Position numbers and translations under genes: made by a program. A model generated the notes under the pieces. That model had not been told where the DNA came from, did no database searches, and worked only from the letters and a program-made list of their open reading frames with translations. Below are positions 44,178-52,322 of a DNA stretch of 64,000 nt, one piece after another (position 1 is the first letter of the stretch; the number at the start of each line of letters is the position of its first letter). Source of the stretch: Anaerolineae bacterium (GTDB lineage: Bacteria; Chloroflexota; Anaerolineae; Promineifilales; Promineifilaceae); NCBI GenBank assembly GCA_007123775.1, contig SLGK01000042.1, positions 1-64,000 on the forward strand. Reading direction: 5' to 3'.

Positions 44178-47100
44178 ATGACCAACCGGTATCGAATTCT
44201 GACAGCAGCGGGACTGCTAACGGCCGCTTTAGCCTTGCTGCTAATGGGTGCTTTGCACACCCGCCAGCTGGAACTGACACGCGGCCTGCCCGACGGCCTA
44301 CCCCAGCCAATTGCCCATGCGGGGGTGCAGCCCGGCCTCAACCTCGATCTGGCGGCGTATGATGAGCAAAAACTGGCCGACAATCTGGCCCAAATCAAAG
44401 GGTTGGGTGTTAATTATGTCAAGCACTCCTTTTACTACGATGAGAATTTTGATTGGGCTGAGAGCGATAGGCTAGTAACGGCCGTATCCCACCACAACCT
44501 CACCCTAATCCCCCTGCTAGACGGCAGCCCCCATGACAACTTTGCCCCCGTACCGCCGGCCGACTTTGCTGCCTGGGCCGGGGATTTTGCCCAACGCTAC
44601 GGCTCGCAATTTCCGGTCTATATCATCTGGGACGAACCCAACATCACCAGCCATTGGGGCGGCCAGCCCGTCAACGCCGCCGAATATGCCGCTATTCTCA
44701 GCGCGGCCAGCGCCGCCATTCGCGCCGCCGATAGCGAAGCCCTGATCAGCGCCGCTCCCTTAGCCCCCACCATCGAAACCGGCCCCCAAAACCTGGCCGA
44801 CCCGCTCTACTTGCAGCGATTGTACGAAGCCGACGTGGCCCACGCTTTCGACATCGTGATGGCCAAGCCGTATGGCTTTGACTACTCACCCCACGACCGG
44901 CGCGTCGATCAGAACATTACCAACTTCAGCCGGGCCATTCTGCTGCGGGAGGTGATGGAACGGAATGGCGACGGCCACAAGCCGATCTGGGCCGGTAACT
45001 GGGGCTGGAACGCGCTGCCCGCCGGCTGGACTGGTCCGCCCTCCATCTGGGGGGATGCCACGCCAGCGCAGCAGGCCGACTGGACGGTAGCCGCCCTGGA
45101 ACGGGCGCGGCAAGAGTGGCCCTGGATGGGGCTGATGTTCCTGGAAAACTGGCAACCCGGTACGCACGAGGCGGACCCGCGCTGGGGCTTTAGCATTGCC
45201 GGACGGGAAACGGCCGTTACCCTGCAACAGACCATCGCCCAATGGGATGAGGCCATCGCCTATCCCGGCTTCCACCTGGCCCGCCCCGACCATCCGGCCC
45301 AGCAATACCAGGGCAACTGGCGCTTCTCGCCTGAATTTGGGGCCGACATCAGCCAGTCGGAGCCACCCGACAGCCTGACCTTCACCTTCTGGGGCACCGA
45401 CGTGGGGCTGCGCGTGCGCCGGGCCGATTTTCGCGCCCGACTTTACATCACCATCAACGGCCAGCCAGCCAACGCCCTGCCCCAGGACGAATTTGGCAGT
45501 ATGTTGATTCTGACCAGCGCCGACCCGGACGAAGATTACATCAGCCTGGAATGGGTTGCCCGCAACCTGAAGCCGGGTATTCACACCATGACCATCACGG
45601 CCAGCCGGGGCTGGGACCAGTGGGCCTTGCACGGCTTTAGCGTGGCCTATCATCCGCCTGATCGGGGTTATCGCTGGGCCATGGCGGGGCTGGGGTTAAC
45701 GGCCGTTCTTGCCCTATTCCTCGCTTTCTACGGCGCCCGCCGGGTTGATTGGGGTGCCTGGGATGCAAGATGGCGGGTTAGATACGGCCGTTTCTCCGAC
45801 CAGACCCAACTCCTTTTAACCGCGCTGGCCGGGGCCATCGTGGCCCTCACCGGCTGGCTCACCTGGGGCAGCGAAGCGGCCGGCCTCTACCGCCGCCTGG
45901 GGGATGCCGGGCAGTTGGCCCTCACCGCCGCCACCGCCTCTATTTTCTACGTAGCCCCCAGCTTCTACGTCTATGCCCTGGCGCTGGTGGTTCTGCTGCT
46001 GCTCATCCGGCTGCGGCCGGCCTGGGGACTGGTCCTGATCGCCTTCTGCTTCCCCTTCTACGTCCCCGACATAACCAAGCCCATCTTCAGCTACCGCTTC
46101 TCGCCCGTCGAAATATTCGCCCTGGTCACGCTGGCAGCCTATTTGTTGAAAGCGATCCCGGAACGGGCATCTCAGTATGCAGTAGCCAGTAGTCAGTATG
46201 CAGTAGACAATAAAAAAGACTCACCACGCACTACGCACTACGCACTACGCACTACGCATCACGCATCACGCATCACGCAACCCGCAACCCGCAGCCTACA
46301 CGCAGCCGATTACGCCGCCATTGCCCTCCTGTTGGTAGCCACCCTCTCCCTCTTCTTTACAGAACGGCTGGGGTTGGCCCTGACGGAGTACCGGGTGGTT
46401 ATCGTAGAGCCAATCATCTTTTACTTCTTACTGCGGGCTATCCGGCCAAGCGGCCGGGAGATGTGGCGGCTGCTGGATGGCTTTGTGCTGGGCGGGCTGA
46501 TAGTGGCCGGGATTGGGCTGTGGCAGTATGGTACGGGCCACGAGGCGCTGATTACGGCCGAAGAAGGATTGATGCGACTGCGCTCGATTTATGGCTCACC
46601 CAACAACGTGGCCCTTTATCTGGGCCGAATTTTGCCCCTGCTGCTGGCGCTGGCCTGGTTGGGTGGGCCAACACACGGCCGACGACGTTGGCTGTACGGG
46701 GCAGCGGCCGTTCCTGTCGGGCTGGCGATTTTGCTGACGTTTAGCCGGGGTGGGCTGCTGCTGGGCGTCCCGGTCGGCTTTCTGGTGATTTTCTGGGTAT
46801 GGCAAAAGCGCAACGGCCGTTCCCCCTGGCCCTGGCTGATACTCTTTGCCGCTGCGGGCGCGATTGGCCTGCTCATCGCCCAACGCATACCGGCCCTGGC
46901 CGGGCGCATGGACCTGACCAGCGCCACCAGCTTTTTCCGCATCAACCTGTGGCGGGCCAGCCTCAGCATGATTGCCGACCATCCCCTGACCGGCGTGGGG
47001 CTAGACAACTTCCTCTATGCCTATCGCGGCCGCTACATTTTTGACGCCGCCTGGCAAGAACCCAATCTAAACCATCCCCACAATATTGTGCTGGATTTTG

Positions 47101-47366
47101 CCACACGCCTGGGGCTGTTGGGGCTGCTGGTTGGGGGCTGGCTTTTTTACAGCCTGGGCCGCACGCTGCGCCGGGCCATGCACCGCGTGACGGCCGAATG
47201 GCAGCCGGTGGCCGTAGGGCTGGCCGGGTCACTGGCGGCCATTCTGGCCCACGGGCTGGTGGACCACAGCTTCTTTTTGATTGACCTGGCGTATGCCTTC
47301 TTTTTGTTGTTGGGAACGGCCGTTTGGTTGGAGCAAAACAAGCGTACTACCGGTGCGTCATCATGA
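44178..47366 (+). CDS. Fusion of glycosidase-like TIM barrel and O-antigen ligase-like membrane domain
   Basis: The 1062-residue protein starts with a signal-anchor helix (residues 8-25). Residues about 45-380 resemble a GH5/GH39-type barrel with candidate acid/base Glu near 153 (YIIWDEPNI) and a Glu near 318 (MFLENWQPG). A beta-sandwich module follows (about 385-490). From about 495 to the end there are 10 or more helices with O-antigen ligase features (LLTFSRGGLLLG, ADHPLTGVGLDNFLYAYRGRY). A fold-back phrase lies in frame at about residues 664-708. The gene ends convergently with the Nmad3 gene. Probably it cuts or modifies a glycan and ligates or polymerises it on the outer face; this is inference. 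Confidence 0.72.
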   Translation: MTNRYRILTAAGLLTAALALLLMGALHTRQLELTRGLPDGLPQPIAHAGVQPGLNLDLAAYDEQKLADNLAQIKGLGVNYVKHSFYYDENFDWAESDRLVTAVSHHNLTLIPLLDGSPHDNFAPVPPADFAAWAGDFAQRYGSQFPVYIIWDEPNITSHWGGQPVNAAEYAAILSAASAAIRAADSEALISAAPLAPTIETGPQNLADPLYLQRLYEADVAHAFDIVMAKPYGFDYSPHDRRVDQNITNFSRAILLREVMERNGDGHKPIWAGNWGWNALPAGWTGPPSIWGDATPAQQADWTVAALERARQEWPWMGLMFLENWQPGTHEADPRWGFSIAGRETAVTLQQTIAQWDEAIAYPGFHLARPDHPAQQYQGNWRFSPEFGADISQSEPPDSLTFTFWGTDVGLRVRRADFRARLYITINGQPANALPQDEFGSMLILTSADPDEDYISLEWVARNLKPGIHTMTITASRGWDQWALHGFSVAYHPPDRGYRWAMAGLGLTAVLALFLAFYGARRVDWGAWDARWRVRYGRFSDQTQLLLTALAGAIVALTGWLTWGSEAAGLYRRLGDAGQLALTAATASIFYVAPSFYVYALALVVLLLLIRLRPAWGLVLIAFCFPFYVPDITKPIFSYRFSPVEIFALVTLAAYLLKAIPERASQYAVASSQYAVDNKKDSPRTTHYALRTTHHASRITQPATRSLHAADYAAIALLLVATLSLFFTERLGLALTEYRVVIVEPIIFYFLLRAIRPSGREMWRLLDGFVLGGLIVAGIGLWQYGTGHEALITAEEGLMRLRSIYGSPNNVALYLGRILPLLLALAWLGGPTHGRRRWLYGAAAVPVGLAILLTFSRGGLLLGVPVGFLVIFWVWQKRNGRSPWPWLILFAAAGAIGLLIAQRIPALAGRMDLTSATSFFRINLWRASLSMIADHPLTGVGLDNFLYAYRGRYIFDAAWQEPNLNHPHNIVLDFATRLGLLGLLVGGWLFYSLGRTLRRAMHRVTAEWQPVAVGLAGSLAAILAHGLVDHSFFLIDLAYAFFLLLGTAVWLEQNKRTTGASS
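46169..46301. repeat. In-frame phrase array (CAGTATGCAGTAG and CACTACGCACTACG phrases)
   Basis: Repeated CAGTATGCAGTAG phrases are followed by GCACTACGCACTACGCATC and CACGCATCACGCA phrases. The same phrases occur in intergenic elements (17783, 63262). They are translated in frame inside the glycosidase/ligase gene as a basic, His/Thr-rich loop between membrane helices. Confidence 0.8.
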
Positions 47367-47372
47367 GATTTA

Positions 47373-48224
47373 TCATCTGGCAAATAGGCTGCCTGCCCAC
47401 TGGATTGCCTCTGGATAATCGCCACAGTCTAAAACAAATTCCTGGCCCGGACTGGCAGTCTGCAACAAAACGTGATCATCCTGTCTGCGCCACTTGTTTA
47501 ACTTCCCATGGTAACTCAGGGCTGAGGCTTTGCCTTCGGGACACATCCATAAGGGCAGTTTCCAGTAGCTTACCGATGAATTGGGCGCAGTTAATTGTAG
47601 TTTGGGCATAAACCGGGGAAAAATGCCCCCACCCGCAATCTGTTGTTCAGCCAGACCGGGTAGGTCAAGTTGTTCACGGGCAATGTATACCGTATTGGAC
47701 GACCGCTGTAACTGAAAATGAAAATGGGGATGGTATTGTGCCCAGGGCCACTGAACGACGGCCGTTTCATCTACGGCCGTTTTCGCTTCAATCTGAAGCC
47801 AGCCCCAAATAATATGTTTGGCTGGCGAATCAGGCTTGAACTGAATCTGATTCTCGGCCACGATCACTTCTCGAAACAAGCCAAAGAAGAGGAACAAGTC
47901 CCCAGGACCAACGCCCTGATTTCTCAAATGGCCTTGGGCTGCATTGGCCTGGCCAAAGATTGGTCGCCAGCCTTCTGGTCGGGGAATGCTGTTGGCATCA
48001 AGGTCCGGGTCTAAGTGGGCCCGATAATCAGGTTTGATACGGCCGTTGGTCAAGCTCGTTACAATTTCACCCAAATTGTATTCTCCCCAAGCGATATCCT
48101 TGTAAGCAATCGGTGATTCGTCCCCCGGGATTGGTAATGATAGCAAACGGCCGTTGGGCCAAATAGGACTGGGGCAACGACCGGCACTGCTATCAAACCC
48201 TTTTCTACTAAAAATTATTCTCAT
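47373..48224 (-). CDS. Nmad3-family putative nucleotide-modification protein
   Basis: About 283 residues matching the Nmad3 family (nucleotide modification associated domain 3) along its length: MRIIFSRKGFDSSAG, CPSPIWPNGRLLSLPIPGDES, AHLDPDLD, GWRPIFGQANAAQGHL and the GVGPGDLFLFFGLFR motif. Such proteins were predicted from gene neighbourhoods to take part in base modification; no biochemical activity is established. The ATG at 48224 overlaps the stop of the Nmad2 gene (ATGA), so the two are translationally coupled. Two adjacent ACGGCCGT palindromes give a TAVDETAV segment. It ends seven bases from the convergent O-antigen-ligase-like gene. Confidence 0.82.
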   Translation of the reverse strand: MRIIFSRKGFDSSAGRCPSPIWPNGRLLSLPIPGDESPIAYKDIAWGEYNLGEIVTSLTNGRIKPDYRAHLDPDLDANSIPRPEGWRPIFGQANAAQGHLRNQGVGPGDLFLFFGLFREVIVAENQIQFKPDSPAKHIIWGWLQIEAKTAVDETAVVQWPWAQYHPHFHFQLQRSSNTVYIAREQLDLPGLAEQQIAGGGIFPRFMPKLQLTAPNSSVSYWKLPLWMCPEGKASALSYHGKLNKWRRQDDHVLLQTASPGQEFVLDCGDYPEAIQWAGSLFAR

Positions 48225-48856
48225 AGAGCCTCCCAACTAACATCGTTGCTGGACCAAAAATGAGGAGCGTTGTGAACACCTATGCTAAACTTCTCTGTCA
48301 CAAAATTGACGAACTGCTCTGCTCGTTCAATATCGTGCGTTAAAACACCATAATGCGTTTGGCTAACTGGCACTTTAGGTCTCATAGCTCGAGGAATCTG
48401 TTCTGGCCCATTACCAAAAGCTAACGGCCTGCCGCCAAAATAGTAAAACCGGTCTGAAACCAACACAAATTCACCAGACAAATCGCGTTGTTGATGTTTG
48501 CTGGCGTGGTTTTTGTTTTCAAGCTGAATGAATTCCCCATCTACTGGCTTGTAGATATTATCGCCCGCTTTATAGACGATCTGACTATGACCCAGATCAG
48601 GAATCTTGTTCTGAAATTTCGGATGGGAGTAATAGCTGGACATGGGAATCTTATCAGTTACTTGCATCAAGAAAACAAGCCGTTCTTCACCGATCTCATC
48701 CCCACATAATTCTTTCGAGGTAAAGCCAGCTATCGAATCACCCTGTCTTTTTGATTTCCGCATTCCGGGTTTACAGGTTGCCATCGTCAATACGCCAAAA
48801 AAGGGATTGGGGGCAAAGCCTGAATCATTGGTCATTTTGTAAGAGAATAATCTCAT
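48221..48856 (-). CDS. Nmad2-family putative nucleotide-modification protein
   Basis: The 211-residue protein fits Nmad2: MRLFSYKMTNDSGFAPNPFFGVLTMATCKPGMR, a MQVTDKIPMSSYYSHPKF segment, GDNIYKP and the FVLVSDRFYYFGG motif. The family was defined by predicted association with base-modification genes; no mechanism is proven. AAGGAG lies eight bases before the ATG. It overlaps the XRE regulator upstream by 32 bases and Nmad3 downstream by four, indicating one transcript. The sequence here looks somewhat less GC-rich than the neighbours, which could reflect transfer, but this was judged by eye only. Confidence 0.82.
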   Translation of the reverse strand: MRLFSYKMTNDSGFAPNPFFGVLTMATCKPGMRKSKRQGDSIAGFTSKELCGDEIGEERLVFLMQVTDKIPMSSYYSHPKFQNKIPDLGHSQIVYKAGDNIYKPVDGEFIQLENKNHASKHQQRDLSGEFVLVSDRFYYFGGRPLAFGNGPEQIPRAMRPKVPVSQTHYGVLTHDIERAEQFVNFVTEKFSIGVHNAPHFWSSNDVSWEAL

Positions 48857-49100
48857 GTTTCATGCTCCTTCTCAACCACTCAGGCCAACTGCGTATATAC
48901 CTGCGGATGTTCTCAACAATCCGCAGCAAGAACTTAGCCGGACCACTTGGCTCCCGCCGCCCCTGTTTCCAATCCTGTAAAGTGTGGACACTAACACCCA
49001 TCAAACTGGCAAATGCTACCTGCGATAACTGCAACCGGTGTCGAATTTCTTGAACGGGTGCCGGCTTAGTACGGCGGCTTGGCCGGACCTGAATAGCCAC
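48825..49100 (-). CDS. XRE-family helix-turn-helix regulator (NadS/HigA-like)
   Basis: About 91 residues. The DNA-binding core is IRHRLQLSQVAFASLMGVSVHTLQDWKQGRREPSG, followed by PAKFLLRIVENIRRY, typical of NadS/HigA-type regulators often encoded in stress or toxin-antitoxin loci. No toxin lies beside it. The start is not certain: GTG at 49100 gives a normal length; an ATG at 49181 would overlap the upstream gene by 115 bases and add residues with no resemblance. It overlaps both neighbours in the operon, so it may autoregulate the Nmad genes; this is inference. Confidence 0.75.
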   Translation of the reverse strand: MAIQVRPSRRTKPAPVQEIRHRLQLSQVAFASLMGVSVHTLQDWKQGRREPSGPAKFLLRIVENIRRYIRSWPEWLRRSMKHEIILLQNDQ

Positions 49101-49743
49101 ACATACCCACTCGCGGCGAGTTGTACAATTCCACAGGCTCACCATAGTCATGGTGCGGATGACTGTCAGCATGTTTGTCACAGAGTGTGCCCGCTATGTC
49201 CTCTTCATATAGGCATTCCATACAGAGCCAACCGGCCGGCTGGTCACATTCAATGCAGGTAACTTCCGGGGCCAGATTGCGGGCCATGAGCGTCATGGGC
49301 TGTTTGGTCACAGGCTTGCCCTTGCGGGCATCGACAAACTTGATCAATGTTTCGGACGATGTGCCAAAGTCATAGATGTGGGTCAGTTCCACATCGGGCG
49401 CAAACACGCGCTCAATGTGGCGAGACTTAGGAATTTCACGTCCCGACCAGCCACCGACGGAGAACTGGCTCATGTGGCCGCAGCATTCCAGCCAGATGGC
49501 CCGCAGGTAATGGTCCAAATCTTGCAGCCGGGCCGAGCCGCGCACCTCCAAATCGAGCCAGAAATCGTTGCTCCAACTATCCTGCACCCGCAAATGGTAA
49601 AGCGTCTCGCCGCCGCTTATGCCGGCTTTCTCAATCGCATCTCCCCTCTTTGAACAAGCACGCAAATGGCGAATCATGCCTCCCTTAGCATATTCTTTCT
49701 GGCAATAGTGACAAATGCCTCTTGATTGTTTTCTGGCAGTCAT
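49066..49743 (-). CDS. Plasmid pRiA4b ORF-3-like protein with zinc-finger ends
   Basis: About 225 residues. An N-terminal C2H2-like finger (CHYCQKEYAKGGMIRHLRAC, residues about 11-30) precedes a pRiA4b ORF-3-like domain (YHLRVQDSWSNDFWLDLEV, LRAIWLECCGHMSQF, HIYDFGTSSETLIKF). The C-terminal 60 residues hold several Cys and His (CIECDQPAGWLCMEC, CDKHADSHPHHDYG), likely a zinc ribbon. Function is unknown; the family is found on plasmids and in mobile contexts. GGAGGT lies six bases before the ATG at 49743. It heads the four-gene overlapping operon with the XRE regulator, Nmad2 and Nmad3. Upstream is a dispersed repeat. Confidence 0.78.
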   Translation of the reverse strand: MTARKQSRGICHYCQKEYAKGGMIRHLRACSKRGDAIEKAGISGGETLYHLRVQDSWSNDFWLDLEVRGSARLQDLDHYLRAIWLECCGHMSQFSVGGWSGREIPKSRHIERVFAPDVELTHIYDFGTSSETLIKFVDARKGKPVTKQPMTLMARNLAPEVTCIECDQPAGWLCMECLYEEDIAGTLCDKHADSHPHHDYGEPVELYNSPRVGMCGYSGPAKPPY

Positions 49744-49759
49744 TTTGACCTCCTGCAAA

Positions 49760-49860
49760 AATAGGACGCAGATTAACGCGGACTTCGTCGTGAGCTCAGC
49801 CGAACGATAAACGCAGATAGTTTTCATTTATTGTGGTGCGCTGCGCCCATGTTGAACTCC
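49760..49860. repeat. Dispersed repeat, copy 2, with 25-base nested insertion
   Basis: Matches copy 1 at 10951-11026 on both sides of a 25-base insertion at 49782-49806 (core GTGAGCTCAGCCGAACG). The outer parts differ by only a few bases. The rest of the 428-base gene-free stretch to 50171 holds a short phrase at 49908-49945 and the acpP leader; no clear promoter or RNA was seen there. Confidence 0.85.
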
Positions 49861-49907
49861 AATCCAAATGGAACGCCAGCATCCCTGTTGGCAATAGGCC
49901 GGCTGCA

Positions 49908-49945
49908 AAGCCATCACGCATTACGTTTCACGCTTCACGATAAAC
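49908..49945. repeat. Short phrase CATCACGCATTACGTTTCACG
   Basis: A single arm of the CGTAAAACG/ACGTTTTACG-like phrase class without an obvious partner arm nearby. Confidence 0.45.
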
Positions 49946-50171
49946 GCCACACTATCCTGAAGCCTTACTCTTTTTCTGCAAGTATACATCAACACAAAAT
50001 TTGACGAAATGGGCAAGTTGAGGCACGATAGGGGGGGATTGTGTAAACATTGGGACAAGTCGCCCACGCAAACCTTGTAAGAGCGAAACTTCCCACACCC
50101 TCCGGTGTTTCCACTACAAACACGGTGTAATTTTCCAATATACCCAAGCATAACTGAAGGAGAAATGACTT

Positions 50172-50411
50172 ATGAGTGATACAGAAGCTCGCGTGCGTGA
50201 AATTATCGTCGATTTGCTCGGCGTGGATGAAGAGGAAGTGGTAGCTGAAGCCCGTTTCCGTGAAGATTTGGAAGCTGATTCACTTGATCTGGTTGAGCTG
50301 ATTATGGCCTTTGAAGAAGAATTCGCGGGGGAGATTTCTGACGAGGAAGCGCAGAAAATCACGACGGTGGGTGAAGCAGTAGCGTACATTGATACGCATA
50401 TGAAAGATTAG
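50172..50411 (+). CDS. acpP: Acyl carrier protein
   Basis: A 79-residue acidic helical protein of standard ACP length. The phosphopantetheine attachment site is Ser37 in [10 protein letters not shown], and [30 protein letters not shown] match fatty-acid ACPs. It carries growing acyl chains in the cytoplasm. GAAGGAGA precedes the ATG. It is a single-gene unit ending at the hairpin at 50484, with no other fab genes in the window. A specialised ACP is possible but nothing marks it as such. Confidence 0.95.
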   Translation: MSDTEARVREIIVDLLGVDEEEVVAEARFREDLEADSLDLVELIMAFEEEFAGEISDEEAQKITTVGEAVAYIDTHMKD

Positions 50412-50472
50412 TTCTCGGCAGCCCCTATTTGCGTTTTAGTGGGCAGGAAACTGATTGCTAGATACGGTTCTA

Positions 50473-51162
50473 TTAACCTGAAGGGCGATGCAGCGCATCG
50501 CCTTTTTGCGTTGGCAAGAGTTGGCGCAGAGCGATCAGGGCTACCAGGAGATGTCCTAGCGTATTGAGCCAGACGCCAGGACCGACCCCTAGCGGAACCC
50601 CAATGACCTGACTGAAATACGGCCGTATCTCCCCCAGATAATACCAGAGCGGCAGCACGCCCCCGACCAGTCCCACCACAAACAGCAACAACCAGGGCAG
50701 CCAGCCCACCACGGCCGTTTCGCGCCAATGAGCCGCTACGCCACAAACACCTGCCACCAAGACTACCAGCCCAATCAACTGCACCCGCAGTAGATATTCG
50801 TGTCGCACCGGGCCGGTCAGGTCGGCAATTGCCGGGAAAGCCAGCAGGCTGACGGCTACGGCCAGACCGCGCATGAACCACGTCTGCCAACGGCCGTTCT
50901 GCCAGCGCATCGTCCATAGAGCCAGCAACAGTCCCAGCGTTATGGGCGGCAGGTAGAAAATGTCCCGCCGCGCCCCTACGCCGAGAAATTTGAGCCACTC
51001 GCCCATCTCTACGCCGATAAGAGTAAGACCCGCCGCCGGGCCGGGCAGCCAGACGGTCAGGTAGCCCACAAAAACGGCCGTAAAACCCAGCAGCAAACCC
51101 CAATACTCCCCATCAGCCAACAACTGCCACAGATAACGCCATAACCACTTGACCCTATCCAC
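50473..51162 (-). CDS. Membrane protein of unknown function
   Basis: A 229-residue protein with about six hydrophobic helices (for example ITLGLLLALWTM, LLRVQLIGLVVLVAGVCGVAA, WLLLFVVGLVGGVLP). No motif is recognised. The GTG start at 51162 lies two bases after the stop of the BchI-like gene, so translation is coupled. The last codons (QKGDALHRPSG) are encoded by the acpP terminator hairpin on the other strand, so the terminator and this C-terminus share DNA. It may assist the upstream ATPase, but this is speculation. Confidence 0.65.
   Translation of the reverse strand: MDRVKWLWRYLWQLLADGEYWGLLLGFTAVFVGYLTVWLPGPAAGLTLIGVEMGEWLKFLGVGARRDIFYLPPITLGLLLALWTMRWQNGRWQTWFMRGLAVAVSLLAFPAIADLTGPVRHEYLLRVQLIGLVVLVAGVCGVAAHWRETAVVGWLPWLLLFVVGLVGGVLPLWYYLGEIRPYFSQVIGVPLGVGPGVWLNTLGHLLVALIALRQLLPTQKGDALHRPSG
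50484..50507 (+). terminator. acpP terminator within the convergent gene
   Basis: GGCGATGC/GCATCGCC with a three-base loop, followed by TTTTT. It stops the rightward acpP transcript and is also coding sequence for the leftward membrane protein. Confidence 0.9.
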
Positions 51163-51164
51163 GC

Positions 51165-52319
51165 TCAGTCTGCCTCGCCCTTTGCCAGGAAATCGGCCGT
51201 TAACTGCGCCACGCGCTCATCCTCATGCCCCTGTTCAGCAAAATAACGTGTGAGCATCTCACTCTGCCGCAGCCGCAGCGCCAGCAGCGATACTGCCTGA
51301 ACATCGCTGGTCGTCACTTCCTCTCGCTCATCGGCCGCGGCATGGGCACGGGCCGCCTCAAAGAGAGTCATATCAGCCCGATTGGAATCAATAGCCAGCG
51401 ATTGGATGAGCGTCAGGCCCAGATTGCGAGCCGCATCACCCACGTAGACACGTTCCAAACGTTCGCGGGCGGCCTGCAAGTCAGACGCCAGTTGCAGCGT
51501 CTCATGGGCATACAGGCTGGCAAATTGGGTTGGATTGCGCTGGTAGTTAAGCGCGTTTTGATAAGCACGGTAGCGGTCCTCGGCGACGCACAGTCCCTTG
51601 ACCAGCACCCGCAGGCCAAAGCGGTCCATAATCTGTGGGCGCAGCCGCCCTTCTTCGGGGTTCATCGAACCAATCAGCATGAAGCGGGCGCGGTAGCGCA
51701 ATCTGAGCGGACCACGTCGCACCGTGTAAAAGCCCTGGGCGGCAGCATCCAGAATGGCGTCGGTGATGGCGTCTTCGAGCAGATTGACCTCGTCGATGTA
51801 GAGAATTTGACCGTCAGCGTGACCCAAAATACCACGCTCTAGGCGTACCCGCTGCTGCTCCAGGGCGACGCGCTCGTTGATGCCGCCGACAACATCTTCC
51901 AGGCGGGCATTAAGCGGCAGTTCCAGCATTCGCACCCTATCCTCGATGGTAAGGGGTTGGCGGTAGCCGTATTTTTCGGCGCAGGCAGTACAAATGGCGG
52001 CCAGACCTTCTTCTTCGGCCAGTATTTCGGTACAGCCGTGGCTGCACAGGCTGCGGCGGACGGTAGGGAGTAGATCGGTAAGACCACGAACGGCCGTTGT
52101 TTTGGCTGTGCCGCGAGGTCCTAGCAACAAGACGCCGCCTACTTTGGGATTGATGAGCGCGAGCAACAGCGCCAGCTTCATTTCTTCCTGGCCGACGATA
52201 GCCAAAAAAGGAAAAGGTTCTTCTACAGACAGGCCCAAATCTGCGTCGGGCAACTGCTTGATTTTGACGGCAGGCGCTTGCAGCAACAGGTCAAGCAATC
52301 GGGAACGGGGCTGGCTCAT
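51165..52319 (-). CDS. Magnesium-chelatase-subunit-I-like AAA+ ATPase
   Basis: A 384-residue AAA+ protein: IVGQEEMKLALLLALINPKVGGVLLLGPRGTAKTT (Walker A GPRGTAKT) and ILYIDEVNLL (Walker B), then SMNPEEGRLRPQIMDRFGLRV, all typical of BchI/ChlI. An insertion at about residues 86-115 carries four Cys (LCSHGC and ICTAC) that could bind zinc. BchI-like ATPases drive metal insertion into tetrapyrroles with ChlD/ChlH or CobN partners; neither partner is present here. It lies between a hotdog thioesterase gene and a coupled membrane protein. The substrate system is uncertain. Confidence 0.85.
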   Translation of the reverse strand: MSQPRSRLLDLLLQAPAVKIKQLPDADLGLSVEEPFPFLAIVGQEEMKLALLLALINPKVGGVLLLGPRGTAKTTAVRGLTDLLPTVRRSLCSHGCTEILAEEEGLAAICTACAEKYGYRQPLTIEDRVRMLELPLNARLEDVVGGINERVALEQQRVRLERGILGHADGQILYIDEVNLLEDAITDAILDAAAQGFYTVRRGPLRLRYRARFMLIGSMNPEEGRLRPQIMDRFGLRVLVKGLCVAEDRYRAYQNALNYQRNPTQFASLYAHETLQLASDLQAARERLERVYVGDAARNLGLTLIQSLAIDSNRADMTLFEAARAHAAADEREEVTTSDVQAVSLLALRLRQSEMLTRYFAEQGHEDERVAQLTADFLAKGEAD

Positions 52320-52322
52320 GGA

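Noticed and set aside
44886-45653. Leftward open frame of 255 codons
   Set aside because: It is antisense to the glycosidase/ligase fusion and shows no motif.
46169-46301. Phrase array considered as a CRISPR fragment or frameshift
   Set aside because: There are no regular spacers, and the reading frame remains open on both sides.
47373-49743. Reading the XRE gene as a toxin-antitoxin antitoxin
   Set aside because: No RelE/HigB-type toxin gene is adjacent; the neighbours are the Nmad and pRiA4b-like genes.
49921-50151. Leftward open frame of 76 codons upstream of acpP
   Set aside because: There is no ribosome binding site or family resemblance, and it lies over the acpP leader.
50408-51103. 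Leftward open frame of 231 codons in another frame
   Set aside because: It shadows the membrane protein at 50473-51162, which has proper hydrophobic helices and a start coupled to the upstream gene; the alternative is Gly/Arg-rich.
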